In this document: positions 1-10,919 of the stretch, one piece after another
How positions within the stretch are numbered: position 1 is the first letter of the stretch
How the letters are laid out: every line of letters starts with the position of its first letter
Assembly (NCBI GenBank): GCA_002221725.1
Contig: NJFT01000083.1
Location: forward strand, 1-64,000
Source: Scedosporium boydii
Lineage: Eukaryota > Ascomycota > Sordariomycetes > Microascales > Microascaceae
Direction of reading: 5' to 3'
DNA: 64,000 nt
Made by a program: the position numbers and the translations under genes
Notes under the pieces: model-generated
Seen by the model: the letters and a program-made list of their open reading frames with translations, nothing else
What the model was told of the DNA's origin: nothing
The model's database searches: none

Positions 1-1115
1 TTACCGAGTAGGCGGCAGAGATGCTCAGCGCCGTAGACATCACAGACGGTCTTAGCTTCGGCGTCCTTGGTCTTTTGCATCATTTCACGGGTTTCGTGAT
101 ATTGAACTCGCTCGAACCTATTAAAAAAAGGAGGCGAGATATTTAGAGGGAGTTCGACATGTCAGGGATGAGAATGTGAACAACTCACCTGTAGAGGAGG
201 ATCCTGGGGAGAGACCTCTCAAAGTACTCTCTCAGACCAGCAAAAGTCTCCTCAAGAATATCCGCAAGCGCGGAGCCCTCCTCGCGATGGGGCCTCTCGT
301 AAGCGAGGTAATCGTCAATGATCTGGTTGACGGGGTGAGGATGAGGGACGGGAACGAGCTGGTTGTTCTTGGTGATGTTCTCCCAGTCGTCTACGAGAAT
401 GGCCTTGATGTGGTCGGGGATAGGGAGTTTGATAGAGGGCCTTGAATGGAATGCCTCTTCCTATGAGATTGTTAGTGAAAAGATCTCGAGTTCATCAGGA
501 TCGTAAAGAATACTCTTTCGGCGCGCGATGGGAGAATGGGAAGCGTGAAATAACTTGGAGCAACAAAGTCCGTAGAAGAATCGTGATACTTATCCATCAA
601 GAAAAGAACAGGGTGAGTACAGTACAGGCGGGGCCGTCGACGAAAACAGTGGGAAAAAAAAAGGACGCATAAGAGAAGAAGAAAGGGGGAAAGGGAGCAA
701 AACATACATGCTCAAGCTCATAATCTCGCGCACGCCTAGGACCCCTACCACCCAAGGTAGTCGTCCCAGCACCGCCCCTCTCCTCACTACCCCTCGCAGA
801 CTCGGCGGCAGCAACAGCCTTAGCGCCACCCTTCTTTACCTGCTTGGTAGATTTCTGGGTGAGGTTCTTCATCTGGGCGGTCAGCTGGTTGGCGAGCTCG
901 ACGTTCTCCGGGTTGAGCTTCCGGATGCGGTCGACAGGGACCCAGTCGTCCCAGGTGCTCTTCCAGCCCTTGTAGTGGATCTTGTACTGGAAGCCGTCGC
1001 CGGAGTCGGTGGGGGCGACATCGAGGATCTTGGCCTCGTAGAGCATCTCATGGTGGAAGCAGAGGACCTTTTCATCCTTGGCGAAGGGTTGGGGGGGTTG
1101 TTTTGAGGGAGCCAT
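1..1115 (-). CDS. EAF3: Chromatin modification protein EAF3 (MRG15 family), 3' end outside window
   Basis: Subunit shared by NuA4 histone acetyltransferase and Rpd3S deacetylase in the EAF3/MRG15 family; the chromodomain reads methylated H3K36. Exons read on the minus strand: 1115-708, 460-189 and 117 to the window edge. Phases close (408 nt; 272 nt; continuing) with donors GTATGT and GTGAGT and acceptors ATAG/TAATAG. The N-terminal 60 or so residues form a chromo-barrel (FAKDEKVLCFHHEMLYEAKI, then HYKGWKSTWDDWV). A basic linker follows, then the MRG domain beginning around SIKLPIPDHIKAILVDDWE and running through LVPVPHP and a YFERSLPRILLYRFER segment. The start ATG at 1115 directly precedes the chromodomain, as usual in the family. 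The C-terminal end of the MRG domain lies beyond base 1. Divergent from NKP2. Confidence 0.9.
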
Positions 1116-2038
1116 AGGGTTGGGTTTATGTTGGTGTGTGGCGAATGGGGGAGGTGTGTGCGGTGGGAAGAGGATGAATGAGAGAAATGTTGGCGTTTGA
1201 GAGGGATGAGTGGATAGAGGTGAGTAGAGTGGGCTCAAGTATTGTACAGAGGATATCACCAGGATGGAATGGGCTCTTGGTGTGAGATGTTGGCAGAAAC
1301 TGCGGTGGACATGTTAGCATTGCGAGCAATATTGAGATATTGAGATGGGTCGGAGATGTCGCACTGTGTGTCAAGTGTGAATTTGAGCTGCGATGACAGT
1401 GTGCCTATTCCAATCCGCACTTCAGACTTCTTTTCGGATGAGCTTCAAGTATTGGCCGAAACCATTCAGTAAGTTGACCTTTTCAATATTGTCAATATTT
1501 GCTTCAAGGCATAAAATAATAAAAGATTTCGCATATGTATTCAGAGAACTTACGAGTTCGGTTTTTTTGACTCTCGAAAGAACAATGAGGCTGGTGAAGG
1601 GACGAGGGAGGATGAGTGGGAGACTAACTGGGCGGACCTTGGGAGAAGCAGGCTCTTTACGCGTCGGCGCGTCTGGTTATTTTCTGGACAATTTCCCATT
1701 TGTATTTCGTGCTAGTTCGTCTCTGACAGGTCGAGCTCTAACCATCTTGTAGCCCACCACACCGCATTACAGTTTCCGGCTGATAATGCCACTGCAGCCT
1801 TCAATTGATTTCCCTTGGGTTTTGTTATAATGAGGAACTACTTGAGGGACTCGGGAACGACTAGTCTATATCTTTCTACTATCGACGCTCTGAATCTTCC
1901 TCGCCCCGGCCGGCTTGTATAGCCCATCTCCTTCCTCTGCCGCTACACCCTCCTCGACCTCAACAAGCATCATCACACCTTTCCTTGGAGTCAATCCTCT
2001 CTCGTCCACCTCCTCCAACCTCAGCCCTCCACCCAAAA
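1116..2038. other. Divergent intergenic region EAF3/NKP2
   Basis: About 0.9 kb between two divergently transcribed genes, so it should hold both promoters. The sequence just upstream of NKP2 is pyrimidine-rich (TCCTCC/CACC runs), typical of a fungal 5' UTR. I see no convincing ORF, RNA gene or repeat. Confidence 0.6.
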
Positions 2039-2676
2039 ATGTCTACCCCAACCGAATCCCAGATCCTCACAAACTACCTCCTCCTCCCCGCCGACCTCCG
2101 CACCATCATAACCCCAAACCAATTCGCCGCCCTCTTCCCCCGCCCCCACCAATCCTCCCCCAACATCCAAACCCTCTACCGCGACCTCGAACACCAACGC
2201 TCCGCAGCCGTCGACGCCGTGCGCAAAAACATCGCTGTCGAAACTAAGAGGGGATATCGCCTGCGCGACGAGGTGGCCAAGGCGCGCAGGGAGGAGGAAC
2301 AGGGCGAGGAAGATGACGAGATTGAGATTGAGAGGGCCGTACGTTTTGCGCACTTTCTCTCTGGGCGGTATTTGCCATGTTTTCCCTTGGCTAACCTTGA
2401 TTTTCCTTTTAAAAGCTCTTCGGATCGTCGACCGATGCAAAGAATACGAAACACACCCTCTCCTCCATCATCCCCGAACTAGACGGCGCCGTAGAAGACT
2501 TGGAAGCCGAGATTAAGGCTCTCGAAGACGAGGAAAAGACCATCATCGCGTCGCTCAAGAAGACCGTGGGGACGATGAGCGATCTACGCTACGGGGAGCT
2601 GGACAATAAGGAACTGCCGCAGGATACCCTCGAGGCTTTGAAAGCTCTTACGGCGAGGTGTAACGACATGGAGTGA
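2039..2676 (+). CDS. NKP2: Inner kinetochore protein Nkp2/Cnl2 family
   Basis: Non-essential subunit of the fungal Ctf19/Mis6-Sim4 (CCAN) inner kinetochore, Cnl2/NKP2 family. Exons 2039-2338 and 2416-2676 give 186 aa. The intron has donor GTACGT, branch GCTAAC and acceptor AAAAG, and both exons are whole codons. The N-terminal signature ILTNYLLLPADLRTIITPNQF followed by LFPRP, SSPNI and LYRDLEHQR is the family hallmark. The rest is acidic, helical coiled coil, with SSIIPELDGAVEDLEAEI across the second exon. The ATG at 2039 follows AAA and is the first ATG in frame. It is one of three CCAN genes in this window (with FTA7 and CENP-W). Confidence 0.85.
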
Positions 2677-2954
2677 GACTGTCACTTCTGTTGTTTCTTG
2701 GATTTTTGGTTCGCTGATACGATTCCCGGCGAGATACCTCGTTTCCTTTATCTGTTTGATACCCGATACCCTCCCTAGCCTTTTCCCTATCCGAATTAAA
2801 AGAAGAAGTCCCAAAGTAGAATAACAGACGCATCCCAAGTGAGAAGGATTTCACGCATAATAGAAGTGACCTGAACGATTTACAGAAAGAACCTTCGTAG
2901 TACAGGTGTCTCGCCATGGTCTTATCTTTCAAAAAGAGACGATTTGCTCTCCCT

Positions 2955-3671
2955 TTACTGACCAGCGCCGGCAGCAGGTGCGGCACCAGCAGCAGCAGCA
3001 GCAGCACGCTGGGCCGCGCGACGCTCCTCCGTGTTTCGCATGCGGTTGGTCCTAGATAATGTTAGCATGTGACTATCCATAGGGACAGGGACAGGAAGAG
3101 GGGGCAAAGGGCCTACATCATAGTCCTGCTGATGGCAGAAACGGCAAACATAAACAGCCAATTGGGAATGAACGAAAACACCCAAGCAACGTAGCCCAGT
3201 GGAATAAGAACGCCGTACTTGGCCAGAGGGCCGTCGAAGGGGTGGAAGTACGAGATGAACGGGCGGAACCCGGCCTCCTTCCTGCCCTCGCGCGGAAGGT
3301 AGCCGATGATGTCCTTGGCCTCGACGGTCGTGAGGTTGAGGCGCTTGATGTTTATGTCGACGTTGAGGGGCGGCGGGAGAACGTCGAGGATCCAGAGGCT
3401 GCCGGGGCCGCAGCTGATGGCGTTGCAGAGGACGGGCTCGTTGTCGCAGTTGATGAGGCCCATGTGGGGGGCGTCGGGGAGGGTTGCGAAGTGGTCGGCC
3501 GTTTCGTTGAAGGCTGCTTCGGCCCTGGCGCAGTGCCTTCCTGTTGATTGCGGGCACACGTTAGAATTGCGAAGGAGACAGGAGACAACAAAGAAAGGCG
3601 ACATCAATAGAAATTGATAGTCGCGACGACTCGGGACAGAACGCGCCGAGATGCGACGCATGGGCATTGTG

Positions 3672-3702
<31 letters not shown>

Positions 3703-4091
3703 AAAAAAGGGAACAACTTACCACCGCAGGTCTTGTTCCGACCGGTAATGAAAACCCACCACTCCTCGGGAGTAGTCGCGCCCTCCTGAACCGGCGCAAA
3801 CAGAGTATCCTTCCAGTTATTAATAGTCAAGACGGACAAAGTCGACCCCGACACCCGCGGCTCCTCGCCCTCGGCAGCGAAGGTCGCGTCCGCAAAGTCA
3901 TCAACAACCTCAGCCTTGGCCTCGGGACTCGCGTCAGAGCTCGCGCCCGCGGCCGAGTCGGCCGAGCCGCCCGAGCTGTAGCCCCAGTTTCCGAGTATGT
4001 TTTGGAACTGCGCCTTGTACTGGTCAAAGAGGGAGTCGGCGGCCGACGCGGCGAGCGGCATCGCCAGGAGGATGGTGGATGAGATGCGCAT
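2955..4091 (-). CDS. Secreted/ER thioredoxin-fold membrane protein
   Basis: Exons 4091-3722, 3540-3117 and 3051-2955 give 296 aa with matching phases. The N-terminus (MRISSTILLAMPLAASAADS) is a cleavable signal peptide. An Asp/Ser/Ala-rich spacer follows, then a thioredoxin-like region: WWVFITG, then a cysteine pair spanning the first junction (KTCGGRHCARAE), then a Cys-rich strand (LINCDNEPVLCNAI). Near the C-terminus a hydrophobic stretch (GVLIPLGYVAWVFSFIPNW and following) can span the membrane once or twice, before an Ala/Arg-rich tail. The cysteines are spaced C-x4-C rather than CxxC, so classical disulfide-isomerase activity is uncertain. I infer an endomembrane protein with a thioredoxin fold; I do not know its specific function. 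Intron 1 contains a 28-nt homopolymer. Confidence 0.7.
3672..3699. repeat. Poly(A)28 homopolymer
   Basis: Twenty-eight consecutive A on the plus strand, that is poly(T) in the first intron (3721-3541) of the thioredoxin-fold gene on the transcribed strand. Such runs vary in length between strains and in assemblies. Confidence 0.95.
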
Positions 4092-4948
4092 TGTCGCGGT
4101 AGTTGACTGATTGGGCGATGGGAGGGAAACCTGGGATGAAGCTGTCGATGAATGAGGAGCTTCGATGATGATGCAGCTCGGCGAAGGGCGTTGGATGGGG
4201 GAGATGGGAAAGGGAAGCGGGAAGAAGAAAGAGGGTCCTCGGAGCTGCCTGGTCGGGGAGAAGTTATTGTCCGGGCTAATTATAATACTAATAATAAGCG
4301 TAAATGAAGCAAGAGGTCGGAATTAGTAGCACAGCTCTTGGCTAGACTGGCGGTTGATTGAACCTGGATAAGCAGCTGGTTGAAATTGATCAGACGAGAA
4401 TTAAAACAGGACGATAGGCAACTATTATTATAACTTCTCCCTCAACGTGAAAGAATCGAAGTGTCTCAGAAGAACGGCAGCAAGGAGGTGGACGAGGGTG
4501 AGTACACGTAGCTTTTCGCGGTTTCCTCCCCTCCATCAAGCTCCGCTGCAGCAAATGAGGGTGGATCATTCTGATCTCGTCTAGTCCCCTTCGAGTGCTC
4601 TGTTAACCCGTTTCGTCGCGGTGCTCAGTGCTGTTCCGGACCGTTGGGCCGCTGACGCCACTGCCTGGGGAACCCTCAACTCAGGCGCCTTTCCCACTGG
4701 ACCAATTTTCGGACAGGCCTGCAGCTTATGCAAGCCTGAATACTCCGCACATGTAGTTTACTTCGTCTGTCCACGAAGTTACAGGCAAATGCAGCCACCT
4801 GGCAGCCAATTACAATGAATTGCCAGGTGCAAGCCACCCGTGGCGCGTCGAAGCACTCTCAACTTCACCTTGATAGATTCGATGCAACAACCCATCGCAG
4901 AAAGCATCACAATACTCTGTAACTACCGATGGATACCTCTATCTCAAA
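4092..4948. other. Divergent intergenic region upstream of FTA7
   Basis: About 0.86 kb between two divergent genes. It includes a short A/T-rich stretch around 4260-4310 (TTATAATACTAATAATAAG). No ORF here has coding character. The plus-strand frame at 4840-5088 reads through the FTA7 intron and is not a gene. Confidence 0.5.
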
Positions 4949-7023
4949 ATGGTAATAAATATCAATTGATCTCCCCAATTCCGTTCCTTTTTCTCACCAT
5001 TATTCTAACTCGTCCGTCTCCAGCCCCCAAGAACCAAAGGCCTAAAGCGCAAGCGCGCCGCGCCCCCGACCGCGACACCTCCCGATGACGCGTCAGATCC
5101 CCTTCAACCTTCTCCCCAGCCTGACACCGATGAAGACGAAATCTCCGGCAGCCCGCCGGTCGACGAATTAAACGAAGACGCGACCGAAGAGCGGCCTAGG
5201 AAGCGCGGTCGTGCAAGCAAAATACAAGCTGCACCTAGCCCCGCGCAGAAGCCGAAGAGGAAGCGCGGCCGGTCGTCGAAGGATGCGCGCGAAGCGGAGG
5301 GTGCTGGGGATGATCACGATGAATTGGAGGGGGAGCCAGAAGCTCCCCAGGAGAAGAAGAGGAGGGGCAGGGGGCGACCTTCTCTAGGCGAAGTACCGAT
5401 CGAGGAAGCGCAGAATAAGAGTATAGAGGAGCTCTCTGAAGTCACCCGAGGCAAGAAAGAGAAGAAGAAACGGGGTCGGCCATCGCTGCCCAAGCAGGTG
5501 GAGGAGGAAACCCCGGCAGAAGCGCCGAGGACGCGAGAACTCAAAAAGAGGGGGAGGCCGTCGTTATCGAAGCAGGTGGACGAGGGAACACCAGCGGAAG
5601 CCTCGAGAGCGCAAGAACCCAGACGGAGAGGGAGGCCGTCGTTGTCGAGGCGGACGGAGGGTGAAGGCGAGAATGAGAATGAGGAACCTCCTTCCGAGCA
5701 GCCGAAGAAACGAGGAAGATCATCTCGATCGAAGCAAGCGCAGGACGAAGTGCCTCCTGCTGAGAAACCCAGGAAACGAGGGCGGCCGTCCCTATCGAAA
5801 CAAATTGGGGCGGACGGCATCCCTCCCGCAGAGGAACCCAAGAAACGCGGTCGTCCCCGCCGATCCGACATCAGCGAGACCGTCCCAGCACAACAGCCCC
5901 CCGACGCAGCGGCCGCAACCGACACCGAAGTCCCAAAACGCCGTGGCCGGAAATCCAACACCTCAATTCAAGAACAGCAACAACAAGCAGATACCCAATC
6001 ATCCCCAGTCTCACCCTCACCCGAGCGCAAAGCATCCCGCCCCAAACGAAAGCCCTACCTCTACATCGCCCCCAAACAGCGCGAAATCCCCGTCTCGGTA
6101 ATCTCCTCCAAATGGTCCCCCCTCAACCCCTCCTCCGTCGAACTCGCCCGCCAAACCCTCCAGCTCGCCGAACGTCCCGTCCTGCAGACCTACGCACCGG
6201 GGCCGCGCCGCGACGCCGCGACGGCCGCCATACGAATCGCGACGAAGCGCGTCGTGAACAGTATCTCGCGAGGCTTACCTTTTCCGCCGGCCTCTAGATA
6301 CTCGGTCCAACTCGCGACTCGGCAAAAGAAATCTTACAACAGCAAAAACAAAAACAAGCGGAAATCCGCCGCTGCTGATGACGGCGATGGCCCGGATGGC
6401 AGAGAGGTAGAACTCGATCTCGAAGCCGTAATCTCCGAAACCGAGGCTCTCGAGAAAAGGTTAGAGCCTCTCCTCCACTCGATAGAGATCCTCAAAGCCG
6501 AGGAGAAGAGGATGGACACCGTCATCGAGAGGGACACGGCTGAGCTGTCTACGCTTTCGCAGAACTCGAGGAGGGAGTTGAATCTGTGGAGGGAGAGCCT
6601 GAGGAAGTCGGCGCATCCTTTGCTGCCGGAGCGGTGGGACCCTGATGCGGATGGGAGGGAGAAGTTGGTTTTGGCGAAGGACGGGGAGGGGCCGTTGGGC
6701 GAGTGGGTGTTTGCGGTATGTTTTACTTGTCCCTCATACTGATTTTCTTCTTCTACTTCATACTCTGCAAATATCCTAGGTTTGCTACGAGAACGACTAA
6801 GTAACTGACATGGACAACACAGAACTTTCCCGATAGCGAAGTCACCGCCCTCGCAGCGCAGCTCAGCAACCACCTCTCTTCCATCCGGGAAAACATCCGC
6901 TCGGTCGACAAGCTCGACGGCTCTATCGACGAGTCGTGGGGCGCTCTGCGGCGTGCGCTGGCGGGGTTGTTGCCTCCAGAGAGGTACGAGGCTGTGTTGC
7001 ATGGGGATGGAGGAGAGAAGTGA
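4949..7023 (+). CDS. FTA7: Inner kinetochore subunit Fta7/CENP-Q with AT-hook array
   Basis: CENP-Q family (Okp1 in budding yeast), which forms the COMA/CENP-O-P-Q-U part of the inner kinetochore. Proposed exons: 4949-4951 (ATG only), 5024-6715 and 6823-7023, 631 aa. Introns: GTAATA with branch TCTAACT and acceptor CCAG; GTATGT with acceptor ACACAG. The protein then begins M-PPRTKGLKRKR. Residues about 55-310 hold about ten basic units such as KKRGRPSLSKQ (AT-hook-like, GRP core) separated by acidic linkers. The conserved CENP-Q part starts near VISSKWSPLNPSSVELARQT, continues with a conserved GLPFPPASR motif, then a long coiled coil and a helical C-terminus. The C-terminal half supports the family. 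The three-base first exon is an inference from phase: neither of the two other nearby ATGs upstream (4882, 4929) gives phase 0 with this donor. Confidence 0.85.
5192..5955 (+). repeat. Tandem AT-hook-like units in FTA7
   Basis: About ten copies of a basic unit (K/R-R-G-R-P/S/A-S) spaced every 20-35 codons, for example RKRGRASK, RRGRGRPSLGE, KKRGRPSLPKQ, RRRGRPSLSRR and KKRGRPRRSD. The repeated DNA core resembles AAGAGGGGGAGGCCGTCG. It is both a protein repeat and a decayed tandem DNA repeat. Confidence 0.8.
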
Positions 7024-7681
7024 GAGGCTTGGGGGATTTGAAGAGTTGTATATCCCATCCCCCTTGAGGCTTTTTTTTTTTTTCTTGATTTTATTTCAAT
7101 GGTTTAATGAGGAATGGGATGCTTGGTATGTTTTAACTTTGGGTTCGGCGCTTAGTTGGCTGGTTTTGTATGATTACGAGTAGCATCTGCGGATTCGGAC
7201 AGGACAAGAATACCAATGCGTTGAAGATATTAAAAGGCTTTTACTCTTGACATCGCCCACTTCCGAGTTGCTGGACTCGCTCCAGTACGTCTTAATGCCT
7301 CGAGGGTAGAAAAGGAATCAACCTAGAAGCACAGGACAGTCCTCTTATTTAATGACATCACTAACAGAACAAAGCAAAGCGCCGAATCTAATCAAAAAAA
7401 AGAAAAAAAAAAAAATCATACACATATCATTGAACTCTAGAAGATTCGTCATATTGCAATGTGATGCCAGATTGAAGCTAGCAACCCCTCAAAGAAAATC
7501 AAAATGAAAAAAGGGCAGGCATCAAGAACAAAGAGGTGAGCAATGACATTTATTCTTGACACATGAAAAGAAAATATTTATGACATCCGTGAAGAAACAA
7601 CACCCCAAATCCACTTAACTTCCTAAACTACCTGAAGCTATATTCTACATCCCCTTTTTTGCTTTGCGTTACCCGACGACT
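7024..7681. other. Convergent intergenic region, A-rich
   Basis: About 0.66 kb between the 3' ends of FTA7 and the wall-protein gene. It holds A- and T-rich tracts (near 7068-7085 and 7397-7415) suited to 3' UTR and poly(A) signals. No ORF or RNA gene seen. Confidence 0.5.
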
Positions 7682-9700
7682 TTAGTTCTTGGGAGCGACG
7701 GGGACGACATCGACGTACTCGTCGACGTAGACGGTGTCGGGGTCTTCGACCTCAGTCTCGGGGGCAGGGGTCTCGGCGTTGTTGACGGGTTCGGGAGTAG
7801 TCTCGTCGACGGGGAGCTCAGGGACGGAGGTGTCCTCAACAGGGGTCTCAGTGACCTCAGGAGCGGCGGACTCAACGGGAGCCTCGACCTCAGGGGCGGG
7901 GGTAGTCTCAGTGGCAGGGACCTCCTCCTCGGGGTAGCCCTCCTCGCTGTTGTCTACGGGAGTCTCCCCGGCGGTGGTCTCCTCGGGAGCCGCAGCAGAC
8001 TCGGTGGCACTGGGGGCCTCAGTAGCGGCGGCAGACTCCTCAACAGCAGTGGTGGCGGGAGCCTCGGTGGCAGCAGCGGACTCCTCAGCGGAGGTAGCAG
8101 CTGGGGCCTCAGAAGCCTCGACGGAAACCTCGGCAGTGGCAGTAGCGGAAGCCTCAGACTCCTCGGCGGTGGCGGAGGCAGAGCCAGTGGCTTCGGCAGT
8201 CTCCTCGGCGGAGGCGGGGACAGTGACGGTGCTTCGGATGGTGGTGGTCAATTCGATCTCGTCGCACTCATCGAGATCCTCCTCACCAGCATCGACATCA
8301 TCACCGTTGTTGTTGCCGTTGTTGCCATTGCCATTGTTGTTGTTACCGTTGCCGTTGTTGTTGCCCTTGCCATTGCCGTTACCGTTGTTGCCGGAGTTGG
8401 TGTCCTCATCATCAGAGCCACCAATGGGAGAGTTCTTGCCGGTGGAAACAGGAGTCTTACCACCAGCGGTGGGAGAGCCGTTGCTGCCAATGGTGACGTA
8501 GACAGTGGAGGCAGGGACGGTGACGGTGACGGCCTCGGGGCAGACACACTCGCCAACGGGGCTGCTAGAATCAGAGCTGCCAGGGACGGTGGAGCCGTTT
8601 CCAGTGGAACCGTTGTTGCCGCCATTGCCGCCATTGTTGCCACCGTTGTTGCCAGGGACGGTGCTGCCGTTGCCAGTGCCGGTGGGCTTGGGCCTCTGGA
8701 TGGTGATGGTGTTGGTAGTCGTCGAGGTGGCCTGGACGGTAGTGGTGGGCTCAGGAGTCAAGGTGACACCAGTGATTCCACCAGTAATGGCCTGGGAGAT
8801 GACAGAGCTAGAGATAGCAGGGACCTCAGAGACGGGGCAGACAACCTCGGTGAGGGCGATGGTGTTGGTGACAACGACGACCTCAAGCTGATCGGGAGAA
8901 AGGCTGGCGATGTCAGACTGCTTGGCGGGGCAGTTGGTGACGGTGGGGGCGCAAGAGGTGATGGTCTTGACCTCGGTGGTGATGACAGTGAGGGTGGTGA
9001 GGGAAGCACCATCAACGGTGGAGCTAGAGTTGGTGAAGCCAGTGGCGGTCGAGTTGGCGAAGGGGGGAGGAGTGACGGTAGCGCTAGCATCGGTGACGGT
9101 GGCGGAGGCGGTCTCCTCTACGGTGGAGCTGCCCTCGGTAGCATCAGCGGCAACGGTGGTAGCGTCGGTGGCAGACTCGACAGCAGACTCAACAGCGGAG
9201 TCAGTGGCAGACTCGGAAGCGGACTCAACGGCAGACTCGGTGGCCTCGGGAGTCTCCGCATCAGCGGACTCGGTAGCGGCGGTCTCAGAAGCAGCGGGCT
9301 CAGTCACCTCAGGGACTTCGGCATCAGCCGTCTCAGTCGAGCCAGTGGCGGCGGGCTCCGAGGCAGCGGGCTCCTCGGGATAACCCTCAACAGGAGTCTC
9401 GGTAGGAGCTTCCTCAACGGGTGTCTCGGCGGGGACCTCGGGGACAGGAGTCTCCTCACCACCCTCAACAGGGACCTCGGGAACGACGGTCTCGACAGGG
9501 GCGACATCAACAGTGGTGTCGTCGTAGACAATAGACTCGGCAGGGGTCTCGTCGACGGGAGCCTCGGTGGGAACGGGAGCGGGGGTCTCGATCTCGCTAG
9601 GACGGCCAGGCCTTCCGGGCTTACCGGGCTTTCCCTGGTGTCGGGGGACAACACCGGCGTTCGCAACAGCGAACAGCGCAAGAGCAGCAGCGAACTTCAT
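7682..9700 (-). CDS. Secreted mucin-like cell-wall/extracellular protein
   Basis: Single-exon, 672 aa. The signal peptide MKFAAALALFAVANAG is followed by a short collagen-like basic run (GKPGKPGRPGRP), then long low-complexity blocks rich in Ala, Thr, Ser, Glu, Pro and Val (PVEG, ETP, SAVES-type repeats). A central more ordered region has paired cysteines (CAPTVTNCP, VVCPVSEVP, GECVCPEAVTVTVPASTVYV). An Asn/Gly-rich segment and an acidic C-terminus ending VAPKN follow. There is no GPI-attachment signal. Ser/Thr density suggests heavy O-mannosylation and location in the wall or matrix. Codons are almost all C-ending with GCC/GTC/ACC/GAG preference, suggesting strong expression. I recognise no named family; repeats and composition alone support the assignment. 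Confidence 0.8.
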   Translation of the reverse strand: MKFAAALALFAVANAGVVPRHQGKPGKPGRPGRPSEIETPAPVPTEAPVDETPAESIVYDDTTVDVAPVETVVPEVPVEGGEETPVPEVPAETPVEEAPTETPVEGYPEEPAASEPAATGSTETADAEVPEVTEPAASETAATESADAETPEATESAVESASESATDSAVESAVESATDATTVAADATEGSSTVEETASATVTDASATVTPPPFANSTATGFTNSSSTVDGASLTTLTVITTEVKTITSCAPTVTNCPAKQSDIASLSPDQLEVVVVTNTIALTEVVCPVSEVPAISSSVISQAITGGITGVTLTPEPTTTVQATSTTTNTITIQRPKPTGTGNGSTVPGNNGGNNGGNGGNNGSTGNGSTVPGSSDSSSPVGECVCPEAVTVTVPASTVYVTIGSNGSPTAGGKTPVSTGKNSPIGGSDDEDTNSGNNGNGNGKGNNNGNGNNNNGNGNNGNNNGDDVDAGEEDLDECDEIELTTTIRSTVTVPASAEETAEATGSASATAEESEASATATAEVSVEASEAPAATSAEESAAATEAPATTAVEESAAATEAPSATESAAAPEETTAGETPVDNSEEGYPEEEVPATETTPAPEVEAPVESAAPEVTETPVEDTSVPELPVDETTPEPVNNAETPAPETEVEDPDTVYVDEYVDVVPVAPKN

Positions 9701-10057
9701 GGTGGCGGTTGTGCGTTGGCTTGTCTTCTGTCTTGCAATATCTCAATTCGAGTTCGTTTTATGTTTATTTTGGTGTCGGAGTGTTGGATGCTCTTGGGGA
9801 CGCGATGTTGATACCGATATCTTGGAAATAACTTCAGGTTGGGAAATCGATTCCACGAAAGGCGGCAGACACAGTTTGCCCCGAATGAAAGAAAGTAAAA
9901 GCTTGGTTTCGAAGGAGTGGCAGCGTCAATGAATGACAGCAGAAAAATGAGAGACTGTTGGTCAGAGGTGAAGCGAGCAAAGACCTCAAGAGCAGGTTAG
10001 GGGAGGAAAAGAGAGGAGAAGAGGTAAGGGTCGTGCGAAAGAAGGAAGCCATCTCGG

Positions 10058-10064
10058 CTTATAT
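10058..10064 (-). promoter_or_regulatory. TATA-like element of the wall-protein gene
   Basis: ATATAAG on the minus strand, about 360 nt upstream of the start codon at 9700. The region between is free of coding potential and could be a leader of a strongly expressed gene. Position and sequence only; the transcription start is not known. Confidence 0.4.
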
Positions 10065-10571
10065 TCGAAATGGACGTCGCCCTAGCTGGCTGTCACTGCT
10101 GCTTCTTGCACCCACACGTTAAAGGGGGCGCATTTGATGAGAGGAGGGTAGCGTCGTAGTGGTCCGTAAGGATGCATGTTATTCCAGATGTTCCTGAAAT
10201 CTGCCTCCACCAACCCCTACAGGCCGCAGGTACTTGCTCATAGACCTCACATCCACATTCGCCCCAATGCGATGGCTGCATGGCGGCAACTGGCACAAAA
10301 TCGTGAGCCACGGCATCTCGATCCCCACCCACGCCGCAGATTTCCACCAGGGTCCCTTGAGTTATGCGACGAATGCCATGGAGACGTCAAGTGGCGGTAC
10401 AAGATTGGAACCAAGGTACCTTGCTCGACGTGAGTTGACAGGACCGTTTCCAAGCAAGCATGAGCTGTTCCGGGGTCCTGGGCTTCTGGGCAGCGCTGTT
10501 TTTTTGTTAGTGGAAACTGGAAACACACACAGCCACCAACTTACACGCAAGGGTCAGCTGGGGTCTTAATG

Positions 10572-10590
10572 CGAAGTACTCCATACTTCG
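10572..10590. repeat. Inverted repeat CGAAGTA-N5-TACTTCG
   Basis: Perfect 7-nt arms separated by ctcca. It uses the same core as the dispersed TACTTCGTA 9-mer and is followed within 0.5 kb by three full copies of it. Confidence 0.7.
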
Positions 10591-10919
10591 AGCTAACGAC
10601 CGCACCATCCATTGTGCTGTGGAAACGCCTGGTTCTCTTTTTGTCTTCTTGGATGACCGTGGCACATTTGGAGTGTCCGGGCACAACAAAAGTACAGTGT
10701 ACTTCGCGCAAGTATTCGGCTGCAGTGCTGACGTGCCAGAGGTACCTGTCCGACTCAATTATTTCACTGGGTCCCGGCAGCCCATGTCAAGACCCATCAC
10801 AAACCTGGCATCGTGGAATTAAGGAGCAACGACAATCTTCCTCCTCCGACTTGGAGGCGGGTCGATTCGTCATAGAGCCCTGCGTTGTACGAGATCATGT
10901 CCGGCTTGTACTTGAGATG

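Noticed and set aside
7664..9811. 715-codon plus-strand frame opposite the wall-protein gene
   Set aside because: Gly/Ser/Leu/Asp low-complexity translation produced by the strong codon bias of the real minus-strand gene; no signal or domain of its own.
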